Shown here one piece after another: positions 1 to 7,266 of a stretch of 39,971 bases of DNA; the first letter of the stretch is position 1, and each line of letters begins with the position of its first letter. The position numbers and the translations under genes are program-made. This stretch comes from Cytophagales bacterium (GTDB lineage: Bacteria; Bacteroidota; Bacteroidia; Cytophagales; Cyclobacteriaceae): contig JADBYK010000109.1 of NCBI GenBank assembly GCA_020403045.1, forward strand, positions 1 to 39,971. The letters run 5' to 3'. The notes under the pieces are model-generated. The model searched no databases, was not told the origin of the DNA, and saw nothing but the letters and a program-made list of their open reading frames with translations.

Positions 1-186
1 AGTTATAACCCTTCGCAAATCTATACCCGATCACTTGACCAACCTACTAACCAAACTCAGTCTGCCGCACTAAACCGGACAAGTCAGGAAACAACTAGAT
101 CAACAAATCAAAATGCACAAGGAGGCGCAAAAGGTAAAATAAACCAGTTTCAGAAAGACATCAAAAAAGTCAGGTGCGGTGCCTGA
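1..186 (+). CDS. C-terminal end of an unidentified protein (cut by window edge)
   Basis: An open frame runs from the first base to a TGA at 184-186, giving 61 residues with no start codon required inside the window. The residues are rich in Gln, Thr, Asn and Ser and end in a basic Lys-rich stretch and Arg-Cys-Gly-Ala. Low complexity of this kind is common in linker or surface-exposed tails, but no family is recognisable. The stop lies inside the terminator hairpin at 163-193, which suits a genuine gene end. It could also be chance open frame, since only 186 bases are visible. Confidence 0.4.
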   Translation, partial: SYNPSQIYTRSLDQPTNQTQSAALNRTSQETTRSTNQNAQGGAKGKINQFQKDIKKVRCGA

Positions 187-193
187 CTTTTTT
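163..193. terminator. Rho-independent terminator, probably bidirectional
   Basis: GTCAGG (169-174) pairs with CCTGAC (182-187) around a 7-nt loop. The stem is flanked by six A on the left and a run of T on the right, so it can terminate rightward transcription of the partial gene and leftward transcription arriving from 201 onward. Confidence 0.75.
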
Positions 194-200
194 TATAGTA

Positions 201-296
201 TTAACAGCCTCCATGGTACTTTCTCAAAAACCACTCTGCGCTGAGCAAGGACACCAGTAAGACGAAAAACCATTTCAGGTTGATGAGCGGGTTGGA
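201..296 (-). pseudogene. Remnant of the 3' end of a VWA membrane-protein gene
   Basis: The minus strand encodes roughly 30 residues (Asn-Pro-Leu-Ile-Asn-Leu-Lys-Trp-Phe ... Lys-Tyr-His-Gly-Gly-Cys) ending at a TAA at 201-203. They match the C-terminal membrane segment and tail of the intact protein at 1153-3228. Aligned by hand without gaps, 68 of 96 bases agree. Just upstream, the codon corresponding to a Glu of the intact gene is a TAG stop here, and similarity fades beyond about 297. No start or VWA domain remains, so this is the tail of an old tandem paralogue, cut off where the higBA pair now sits. Confidence 0.75.
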
Positions 297-332
297 TGAC
301 TAATCGGTGTGAATTTCCAACGCAGAGGTCTG

Positions 333-692
333 CTAAATCCCCAAAACAATAGAAGCATCTATTCCCAGCTTCAGGCTTATTTCTCTGGCTACTTTCAAAG
401 TGGGCTCACTTTTTCCATTGAGGTACTCGCTTACTCTGGATGTGCTTACACCCAAAAGCTCGGATAGCCGTTTTTGATTCAATCCCATTTCGGCCATGCG
501 CAATTTAAGGACTTCAACAAGCGAAGTTTTTTTCACCGGATAGTTTCGCTCCTCATATTCTGCTACGAGATCAGACAATACATTCAACTCTACATACCCT
601 CTGGCATCTTTGTTTTCGATGTTGTCAGAGTTTTGCAAAAGTTCTTCCATGCGCTCAACAATGGCATTGTAATCTCTTTGCGTCTTTATCAT
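333..692 (-). CDS. higA: HigA-type antitoxin, XRE helix-turn-helix
   Basis: The 119-residue protein has an N-terminal region of about 55 residues followed by an XRE helix-turn-helix domain at about 60-118 (Leu-Asn-Gln-Lys-Arg-Leu-Ser-Glu-Leu-Leu-Gly-Val-Ser ... Val-Ser-Glu-Tyr-Leu-Asn-Gly). Proteins of this layout are antitoxins encoded behind HigB-type toxins; they bind the toxin and repress their own operon. It starts 3 bp after the toxin stop, so the pair is one transcript in the toxin-first order typical of higBA. An inverted repeat upstream of the toxin gene (1027-1065) is the probable operator. Assignment to the family is firm; activity is inferred. Confidence 0.85.
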   Translation of the reverse strand: MIKTQRDYNAIVERMEELLQNSDNIENKDARGYVELNVLSDLVAEYEERNYPVKKTSLVEVLKLRMAEMGLNQKRLSELLGVSTSRVSEYLNGKSEPTLKVAREISLKLGIDASIVLGI

Positions 693-695
693 GAC

Positions 696-992
696 TCAAC
701 TATTTTTAACATTCTTAATCTTATCATATTGCGAATGAGTACCTATAAACCGGATATAAACTTTTTTGGCGTTGAATGAAATAATAGCAACCAATCGGTA
801 ATCATTTGCTTTGATATTGAAGACGAAACGGTGATTTCCTACATAATCAACGTTATTAAATTCTAGTCTCAAATCGTTTAGGTTATCCCAGTTTTTCTTG
901 GTTACAGTATGGTACCAAAAGTTTAAAGGAAGTTCTGAATCGGGGTGTAATTCGGAAAACTCCTTTATCCTTTTATAAGTCACTATACGCAT
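696..992 (-). CDS. higB: HigB-type toxin (mRNA interferase family)
   Basis: This 98-residue basic protein belongs to the HigB_toxin family, RelE-fold ribosome-dependent mRNA endonucleases. Visible hallmarks are the central Asn-His-Arg-Phe-Val-Phe-Asn-Ile segment, the Tyr-Arg-Leu-Val-Ala-Ile-Ile-Ser-Phe strand, and the C-terminal Arg-Phe-Ile-Gly-Thr-His-Ser-Gln-Tyr-Asp motif close to the end, where this family keeps its catalytic basic residues. Length is usual for the family. It is immediately followed by the helix-turn-helix antitoxin. No lesion is visible, so the module looks intact. Confidence 0.87.
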   Translation of the reverse strand: MRIVTYKRIKEFSELHPDSELPLNFWYHTVTKKNWDNLNDLRLEFNNVDYVGNHRFVFNIKANDYRLVAIISFNAKKVYIRFIGTHSQYDKIKNVKNS

Positions 993-1026
993 TTTAGGTC
1001 TTCATTTTTGCAAAATTTGTCCATAA

Positions 1027-1065
1027 TATTACAAATTTCAATATAAAATTCTATTATTTGTAATA
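1027..1065. promoter_or_regulatory. Inverted repeat upstream of higBA, candidate operator
   Basis: TATTACAAAT (1027-1036) and ATTTGTAATA (1056-1065) form a perfect 10-bp inverted repeat with a 19-bp AT-rich spacer. It lies 35 bp upstream of the toxin start, the expected place for autorepression by the antitoxin. Function is inferred from position and symmetry. Confidence 0.5.
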
Positions 1066-1152
1066 AATCTAATGGTAGAAACCTGTTAATCGGCAACTAA
1101 AAAGAAGTTATTCTCGTGCCCTTTGCAATTGAACTTTATGCAATAAAGGAAA

Positions 1153-3228
1153 TCAGTAGCCTCCATGATACTTTCTAAAAAACCATTCGGTGGCAATTAG
1201 AGCAAGCAACAGAAAGCAAAACCATTTCAAGTTAATCAGTGAATTGAATGACTCGTTTGATCGAATAATGGCCTGAGGCTTCTCGTTTTCAACATCGGTT
1301 TTTAGCCGGTCAATTTCATTGTTCAGATAAAATTTACCACCTGTTGCCAGTGATAACTTCCTCAACAGTCCAAAATCTGCGGTGAGATTTTGAGATTCGA
1401 TATTTTGTGCGGTTACTAAAAACTGGCCACCTACCTGTTCACGCTTTCCCTGAATGTCAGTAGAAGATTTGAATTGATATACACCTTCAACCAAGCCACC
1501 TATTTGATAACGGCTGCCGCCAGGGCTAGTGGTATACTGGTAGGAAGTAATTTGGCCCTTCTCGCTTTTTAATTCAATTGCTATCTTGTTGCCATAAATC
1601 GGTTCGAATAAATCATTATATACTTGACTTTCGATAACAACGGGTGTTGCTTCACTGAATTCATTCTGAATCGCAAAGCTTCTGAATTTTCGTTTGTCCT
1701 CCAATGTGCTTAGGTATTGGATCAGTTTAGAGAACACATCATCAAATACAATTGTTTTTTCTGTCTTGCCATACTCACTCAGTCTCCATTTCCAAAATCC
1801 TTCTCCCACGATTGCTGCCACCTTATGTTTGTCTTCTGCCCAAGTGAGTAACAAGGGCCGGTCGGTTGCCACACTTCCTATTCGTTGATACAACAAAATA
1901 GACGCATTTGTGGGGAACGAAAATTTTCCGAAGGGCACATTCAGAGGTGGATACTTTGCAAACACCCCATTGCTATTCTCCAAAAAATTGAAGTCGCGAA
2001 AGGTTGTATTTATTACAGGTGTCACCTCGTCCCATTGCCCATTACCTTCAAAATTCAGTGGAATCTGATTAGCCCCCAGTTGACGTAAATTTGTTTGCAT
2101 CCCAATAACTAACAGTAACGATGCTGATGAATTTTTAAACTGTTGGTAGAGACTTGCGGTTCTGTTGTTGCGATCGGCCACTTGATGGAAAATGACCAAT
2201 TCAGCAGCATTCGGTTTAAGCATGGACGGGTTCAGTTCCGTCACTCCCGGAATGTGCACGACTAGCTCATAATTGAAATTATTATCTACTACGGCTTTGA
2301 TGGCTTTAATATCCGGGTGAGGAGCCGGAGCAATCAACAAAATCTTCTTTCGCCCTTCGACTACCTCCACAAAAAAACTAGATCTGTTATTTTTTAGCGA
2401 TGCTTCTCCCCGAACCGGTTCTACGACAACATCTAACCGCTGAATACCTTTTTCTAACGCATCAATTGAAAAGTCAAAACCGAGAAATGAATTTGTGCCT
2501 GAATCCTTTTGTTGGGTGGAAAGTACTTTGCCATTCTTTAAAACCGAGATCGTTACCTTCTGGTTTGGCAATTCCTGAACTATCACTTCAGCACGAACGG
2601 GAAATTTGTTTCCCTGATAAGTAATCTTGTTGTAGGCAACATTTTTTAGCACCAGATCAACGCGATCCGTTGTGTCCCCCACACCGATTGTAGATATAGG
2701 CACGCGACCGGGAGAATAAAGAGGTGACGTTCCGGTATTATAGATACCATCTGAAATCAATACAATGCCTGCCAAATTCTTTCCCTCATACCGGGCAGTG
2801 ACACCTCGTATAGCGGAGGTCAAATCGGATGTTGGACTCGTAAAATGAACCTTATCAGTCGGGCTATTGTCTAAATTTGTTGTGGTGATTTCATAGCCTT
2901 GCGCCTTGAACTTGTTCTTTGCCTCTTCAGTTTCTTTCACGAGGCGTCTTCGAGTTAAAGAGTCAGTAGATTCCTGAACAGAATTTGAATTATCGATAAG
3001 AAAAGCTACGGTGGGCTTTTCAACCATTTGATTAGTAATCTTTAGAATTGGCTCCAACAGCAAAACTGCAAGAAGCGCAACCAGTATTGCCCGCAATACA
3101 AATAAAAATTGATTTACTCTTTTTGTCCACGGTGCCTTCGCCTTGTACAATAGGAAAGAGTATCCCAGTCCTACCGCGAGGCAAAGAAGAATGTAAAATG
3201 GTGATGACTCAAACTGAAGGCTTTTCAC
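1153..3228 (-). CDS. Membrane-anchored VWA-domain protein
   Basis: This 691-residue protein has two N-terminal membrane segments (about 10-28 and 42-62), a von Willebrand A-like domain starting at about residue 73, and a final membrane segment at about 665-683. The metal-site motif DxSxS is visible as Asp79-Asn-Ser81-Asn-Ser83, with a later Ile-Ser-Asp-Gly strand. Bacteroidota genomes commonly carry such proteins of unknown function, related in layout to Bat-type VWA proteins and membrane proteins with a glutamine-amidotransferase-like fold. The start is a GTG at 3228, because no ATG lies near the first membrane segment. A remnant of a second copy lies at 201-296. The gene is 38 bp downstream of rarA. 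Confidence 0.7.
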   Translation of the reverse strand: MKSLQFESSPFYILLCLAVGLGYSFLLYKAKAPWTKRVNQFLFVLRAILVALLAVLLLEPILKITNQMVEKPTVAFLIDNSNSVQESTDSLTRRRLVKETEEAKNKFKAQGYEITTTNLDNSPTDKVHFTSPTSDLTSAIRGVTARYEGKNLAGIVLISDGIYNTGTSPLYSPGRVPISTIGVGDTTDRVDLVLKNVAYNKITYQGNKFPVRAEVIVQELPNQKVTISVLKNGKVLSTQQKDSGTNSFLGFDFSIDALEKGIQRLDVVVEPVRGEASLKNNRSSFFVEVVEGRKKILLIAPAPHPDIKAIKAVVDNNFNYELVVHIPGVTELNPSMLKPNAAELVIFHQVADRNNRTASLYQQFKNSSASLLLVIGMQTNLRQLGANQIPLNFEGNGQWDEVTPVINTTFRDFNFLENSNGVFAKYPPLNVPFGKFSFPTNASILLYQRIGSVATDRPLLLTWAEDKHKVAAIVGEGFWKWRLSEYGKTEKTIVFDDVFSKLIQYLSTLEDKRKFRSFAIQNEFSEATPVVIESQVYNDLFEPIYGNKIAIELKSEKGQITSYQYTTSPGGSRYQIGGLVEGVYQFKSSTDIQGKREQVGGQFLVTAQNIESQNLTADFGLLRKLSLATGGKFYLNNEIDRLKTDVENEKPQAIIRSNESFNSLINLKWFCFLLLALIATEWFFRKYHGGY

Positions 3229-3266
3229 TTATTCATTTTTTGTAAGGGCTTTCATGATCATCCCTT

Positions 3267-4532
3267 TTAGTATCCATATTTTTCCTTCCAGAGTTTCCTG
3301 AGGTGACTTCTTATTTCCAGCTCCCGCGTATTATTTCCCGGTTCGTAGAATTTAGTCCCTTGAATTTGCTGTGGCAAAAATTCCATATTCGCAAAATTCC
3401 CCTCAAATCCATGGGCATATTGGTAGTTCTTACCGTAATCCAGATCCTTCATCAACTTCGTGGGTGCATTTCGAATTGCCAAAGGTACTGATAGATCGCC
3501 TGTTTCACGCACAGATTTTAATGCCAATTCAATTGCCACATAACTTGCGTTACTCTTTGCAGAGCTGGCTAAGTAGGTAGCGCATTGCGCAAGGATTATT
3601 CTTGCTTCCGGGTAGCCGATCAAATTTACAGCTTGAAAAGTTGTGGTTGCCATTACCAAAGCCGTTGGATTGGCATTGCCAATATCTTCAGAAGCTAGAA
3701 TTACCATTCTCCGCGCAATAAATTTCACGTCTTCGCCCCCTTCAATCATCCGTGCTAAGTAGTAGACGGCCGCATTCGGATCGCTGCCGCGGATGGATTT
3801 GATGAAAGCTGAGATTATATCAAAATGTTGCTCGCCACTTTTGTCATAGATGGCAATATGCTTTTGAGCTACATTCATCACCAATTCATCGGTGACGATC
3901 ACCTCGCCCGGAATGGCTTCGGCAATCAGGTCAACCAAATTGAGGAGTTTGCGCGCGTCTCCACCGGAAACAGAAATGAGCGCCTGCCTCTCTTTTATTT
4001 TGATCACGCGCTTTTTTAAACTTTCATCCTGACTAAGTGCATGTTCCGCCAATTGTATTAACTCATCGTCAGTTAGAGGCTTCAGCACATATACTTGGCA
4101 CCGGGAAAGCAAAGCGGAGTTGACCTCAAACGAAGGGTTCTCGGTCGTGGCTCCAATCAATGTAATGGTTCCCTTCTCTACGGCCCCGAGCAGTGCATCT
4201 TGTTGAGATTTATTAAAGCGGTGAATTTCATCGATAAACAAAATGGTACGGGAGGTATATTTTGCCTTTTCAATAATCTCGCGCACATCTTTCACACCTG
4301 CACTCACGGCACTTAAAATATGAAAAGGCCGCTTCACTTCATTGGCAATAATATTGGCGATGGTGGTTTTGCCCACACCGGGTGGCCCCCACAAAATCAT
4401 GGAAGGAACATTGCCCGTTTCAATGGCTTTGCGGATGATGCCGTTGGTTCCTACCAAATGGCTCTGCCCAACTAAGTCAGTTAACTTAGCGGGGCGCATG
4501 CGTTCGGCTAATGGCACTCGGTTGTTAATCAC
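3267..4532 (-). CDS. rarA: Replication-associated recombination protein A (AAA+ ATPase)
   Basis: RarA (MgsA) is a clamp-loader-like AAA+ ATPase that acts at stalled replication forks. The 421-residue protein shows Walker A Gly-Pro-Pro-Gly-Val-Gly-Lys-Thr-Thr at 49-57, Walker B Ile-Leu-Phe-Ile-Asp-Glu-Ile-His at 97-104, sensor Gly-Ala-Thr-Thr-Glu-Asn-Pro-Ser, and the family's C-terminal region with Arg-Gly-Ser-Asp-Pro-Asn-Ala-Ala. Length is typical. The start is a GTG; an internal ATG at residue 12 would remove the conserved Pro-Leu-Ala-Glu-Arg start of the domain. It begins 3 bp after the stop of the DUF3667 gene, so they are probably co-transcribed. Confidence 0.95.
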   Translation of the reverse strand: MINNRVPLAERMRPAKLTDLVGQSHLVGTNGIIRKAIETGNVPSMILWGPPGVGKTTIANIIANEVKRPFHILSAVSAGVKDVREIIEKAKYTSRTILFIDEIHRFNKSQQDALLGAVEKGTITLIGATTENPSFEVNSALLSRCQVYVLKPLTDDELIQLAEHALSQDESLKKRVIKIKERQALISVSGGDARKLLNLVDLIAEAIPGEVIVTDELVMNVAQKHIAIYDKSGEQHFDIISAFIKSIRGSDPNAAVYYLARMIEGGEDVKFIARRMVILASEDIGNANPTALVMATTTFQAVNLIGYPEARIILAQCATYLASSAKSNASYVAIELALKSVRETGDLSVPLAIRNAPTKLMKDLDYGKNYQYAHGFEGNFANMEFLPQQIQGTKFYEPGNNTRELEIRSHLRKLWKEKYGY

Positions 4533-4535
4533 AAC

Positions 4536-5666
4536 TTAAATCGATAAGAACACCACAAAAGCGGTAATTGCAAAAGCAATTACTACCAAGATGATGAACA
4601 AAAAACTAAAGACTAAGTATTTCAAAATAGTTTTCCTCCAGCTTTGTTTGTACATCCGCTTCATTGCGAACACCAAGTACAGTACAATCCAAAACCCGAT
4701 AAACGTGCTCGTCCACGCCAGCCAAGGCACAAGACCAACGAGTATTTGTAGGGTACCCGCAAGATAAAAGAAGTTGTAGTAGTAAATCGAGAATACCAAG
4801 TGTTCGCTATAATAGTATCCCCTGCGGACATACAGCAACTTTAGCAGCAGTGCGAAAAACGGAAGTAAATAGAACAACACTTTGGAAAAGTTGTCTTTAA
4901 AGGCAGAAAGAAATTCTTCACCCAATTTTTCCGAATCTTCGCCATACTTGTTTCGTACATTAATAACCCGTTTTGAAACAAGCCGAACAAACCAATTGTC
5001 ACGGTCAGACTGCGGTTTGGTCAGCTGAATGGAGTCATATGCCTCAACCGTCTTGTATTCTGCTACATCATCGAAATTAAAATTTGCAGCACCTTTCTTT
5101 TTCTTTTTTGACTTCGTGGTGTCCGAGCTCGCTTTCACTTGCTTCTGAATAGAATCACCTAGGGCTACAAATGATGAATCGCCAGTAAACTTTACTACTT
5201 GGTCAAAACCTTTCTTTGTTTTTTCAGCAATTTCCTTTTCTTCTTTTTCGGTCAACTCAACAGTCTCTTTCTCAGATTTGTCTGTTTCATCTGAGTCCGT
5301 GATGGCGAAAAAGGCAAAGAAAAAAACAAAGCTGATGAACACGTACATGCGTGCGGGATGGTAGTATCTTTCGCGCTTACCGGCACAGTATTCTTGAGCC
5401 AGAAATCCGGGTTTGGTAATGAGGTATCTAGTCGTGCGGAAAAACTTTCCTTCATAACTCCAGAAAGACGAAATAAAGTTTGTCCACAACTCGCCCAGCG
5501 TTTGGCGCTGCGGAATATCTTTTTGCCCGCAATGGTGGCAAAAGGTATCCAGCAATTTCGTACCACAATTCAAACAAAACTCGTTTGGCTGTTTGCGTTC
5601 ACCTCCTTGCTCGGCATCAATCATGCCCTCCGACACAGGTATCGATTTTCCCAATTCGTCCATCAT
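4536..5666 (-). CDS. DUF3667 zinc-ribbon membrane protein
   Basis: The N-terminus carries a zinc ribbon with Cys31-x2-Cys34 and Cys43-x2-Cys46, followed by the DUF3667 signature (Gly-Lys-Phe-Phe-Arg-Thr-Thr ... Lys-Pro-Gly-Phe-Leu-Ala ... Tyr-His-Pro-Ala-Arg-Met-Tyr). Several membrane segments follow: one at about 108-120 and four in the C-terminal half. A charged Lys/Glu/Ser-rich stretch separates them (about 125-215). The family is common in Bacteroidota; its function is unknown. The 376-residue gene overlaps the stop of the threonine aldolase gene by ATGA, so translation is probably coupled. Confidence 0.85.
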   Translation of the reverse strand: MMDELGKSIPVSEGMIDAEQGGERKQPNEFCLNCGTKLLDTFCHHCGQKDIPQRQTLGELWTNFISSFWSYEGKFFRTTRYLITKPGFLAQEYCAGKRERYYHPARMYVFISFVFFFAFFAITDSDETDKSEKETVELTEKEEKEIAEKTKKGFDQVVKFTGDSSFVALGDSIQKQVKASSDTTKSKKKKKGAANFNFDDVAEYKTVEAYDSIQLTKPQSDRDNWFVRLVSKRVINVRNKYGEDSEKLGEEFLSAFKDNFSKVLFYLLPFFALLLKLLYVRRGYYYSEHLVFSIYYYNFFYLAGTLQILVGLVPWLAWTSTFIGFWIVLYLVFAMKRMYKQSWRKTILKYLVFSFLFIILVVIAFAITAFVVFLSI

Positions 5667-6688
5667 AAAAAACGAAGTTGATTTAATGTAGTGATTGTCT
5701 TTTGTAACATGGCATCATCGAAATCCAAGTGGGTGACCATTCTGACTTCATTAGCACTAAATGCCAGTGCCTTTATTTGGTGCTCTCCAATTTTCTCAAG
5801 AAACACGGCAGGACTTACGCTAGACTCCAGTTCGAAAATCACAATATTGGTATCTACAGGCATCACTGACTTAACAAACGAAAGTTGTTGCAGACTTTTA
5901 CCAATCGCTTTTGCGCGCGTATGATCCTCCTTTAATCGATTAACGTGGTTATCCAATGCATAGATTCCAGCAGCTGCCAGGAACCCTGCTTGCCGCCAAG
6001 CTCCACCAAATACTTTCCGCATCCTGCGTGCTTTTTTTGCAAACTCTTTTTTGCAAACCAAAACGGAACCCACGGGCGCACCTAATCCTTTGGAGAGACA
6101 GATCGAAATCGTGTCGAAGTATTTACCATAGTCGCCTGCATTTTCTCCTGTGGCTACTAATGCATTGAATAACCTTGCTCCATCCAAGTGCATGTGTAAA
6201 TTTTTGCTGCGTGCAAAGCCACTGATTTTCTCGATGTCCTTCAACGCGTAAAAACTTCCCGCCTCACGAACTATCGTATTTTCCAAAGCCACGACAGCTG
6301 TGCGTGGATAATGTTGATCATCATTGTTGATATTGGCCGCAATTTCATTGACCGAAATTCTTCCGCGATCGCCAGCCACTAGCTTCACACTAACATGGCT
6401 ATTGCCCATCAACCCACCTCCTTCGTACTTATAAATGTGTGCGCCTTTGTAGCAAATCACTTCATCGTACGGATGTGTCAACACGTTAATTCCAATTTGA
6501 TTGGTCATGGTGCCGCTAGGGCAATACACAGCTGCATCCATCCCCAACAGGGCTGCACATTTTTCTTCCAATTTATTCACCGTTGGATCTTCTCCAAATA
6601 CATCATCGCCTACCGGGGCTAAAAACATGGCCTCTTTCATTGCCGGTGTTGGCTTTGTTACCGTGTCACTTCGCAGGTCAATTGTCAT
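5663..6688 (-). CDS. ltaE: Low-specificity L-threonine aldolase (PLP enzyme)
   Basis: This PLP-dependent enzyme of fold type I cleaves L-threonine or allo-threonine to glycine and acetaldehyde. The 341-residue protein opens with the family's Asp-Leu-Arg-Ser-Asp-Thr-Val-Thr motif at 4-11. It keeps His-Leu-Asp-Gly-Ala-Arg at 167-172, whose Asp binds the PLP ring nitrogen, and the PLP lysine Lys200 in Cys-Leu-Ser-Lys-Gly-Leu-Gly-Ala-Pro-Val-Gly-Ser. Length is normal. It is the first gene of a leftward run continuing into DUF3667 and rarA. Family assignment is firm; preference for L-threo or L-allo substrate cannot be read here. Confidence 0.92.
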   Translation of the reverse strand: MTIDLRSDTVTKPTPAMKEAMFLAPVGDDVFGEDPTVNKLEEKCAALLGMDAAVYCPSGTMTNQIGINVLTHPYDEVICYKGAHIYKYEGGGLMGNSHVSVKLVAGDRGRISVNEIAANINNDDQHYPRTAVVALENTIVREAGSFYALKDIEKISGFARSKNLHMHLDGARLFNALVATGENAGDYGKYFDTISICLSKGLGAPVGSVLVCKKEFAKKARRMRKVFGGAWRQAGFLAAAGIYALDNHVNRLKEDHTRAKAIGKSLQQLSFVKSVMPVDTNIVIFELESSVSPAVFLEKIGEHQIKALAFSANEVRMVTHLDFDDAMLQKTITTLNQLRFL

Positions 6689-6748
6689 TGTGAAAAATAG
6701 AAAAAAAATATGTTACTCAACGTTACTTAATTCGGCCGCAGGCCACAT

Positions 6749-6778
6749 GCTTCAGGCCGCGCGCTTGTGGCCTGAAGC
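6749..6778. repeat. GC-rich hairpin between two leftward genes
   Basis: GCTTCAGGCC (6749-6758) and GGCCTGAAGC (6769-6778) form a perfect 10-bp stem with a 10-nt loop. A second possible pairing joins GGCCACA (6741-6747) to TGTGGCC (6766-6772), so two mutually exclusive hairpins exist. No T-run follows on either strand, so this is not a standard terminator; it resembles a REP-like palindrome. Confidence 0.6.
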
Positions 6779-6791
6779 TTTGATCCAAGAT

Positions 6792-7154
6792 TTAAAGCAG
6801 CTCCCTCCGTGGATCCCAAAATTTTTTGTCAAAATCCTGAACCTGATGATCTTTTACTTTGATACCTTCTTTTTCTAAACTCTTTTGCATGGAACTGGGC
6901 GGCACAAAATGCTGACGGCCTGTGAGCAGCCCTTTTGCATTTACCACCCGGTGCGCGGCAATGCCTAGTCCGTGACAAGCGTTCATGGCCCAACCAACCA
7001 TTCGCGCACTCATCTTGGTTCCCAGGTAATTTGCGATGGCACCATAGCTTGTTACACGACCTTTCGGCACAAGACGCACTACCTCATAGACATCCTCAAA
7101 GAAGTTATTCTTCTCCTTGCTTTTGGTTTTTTCAGGTAGCTTTCTTTTGGGCAT
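6792..7154 (-). CDS. Alkyltransferase-like (MGMT-fold) DNA-binding protein without the catalytic cysteine
   Basis: The 120-residue protein is the C-terminal, DNA-binding domain of the O6-alkylguanine-DNA methyltransferase family. It has the helix-turn-helix and Arg-finger region (Val-Thr-Ser-Tyr-Gly-Ala-Ile-Ala ... Ala-Arg-Met-Val-Gly-Trp-Ala-Met) and the active-site loop at 64-72. In true transferases this loop reads Pro-Cys-His-Arg-Val; here it is Ala-Ala-His-Arg-Val, so the alkyl-accepting Cys is absent. Such alkyltransferase-like proteins bind O6-alkylguanine and hand it to nucleotide excision repair. The start at 7154 was chosen because it has GAGGG just upstream and the longer frame adds unconserved residues. 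Confidence 0.87.
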   Translation of the reverse strand: MPKRKLPEKTKSKEKNNFFEDVYEVVRLVPKGRVTSYGAIANYLGTKMSARMVGWAMNACHGLGIAAHRVVNAKGLLTGRQHFVPPSSMQKSLEKEGIKVKDHQVQDFDKKFWDPRRELL

Positions 7155-7266
7155 TCCCTCAAAGTAAGCTACCTTTTTGGAGGAAAAAAAAGAGATGGAA
7201 TAGATATTTCCTATCCAAAAGAGATATCCTTGAGCTAAATTTGCTGGCATTAAATTACTAAGTTGA

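Noticed and set aside
474-779. Plus-strand open frame across higBA
   Set aside because: Antisense shadow of two well-recognised toxin-antitoxin genes.
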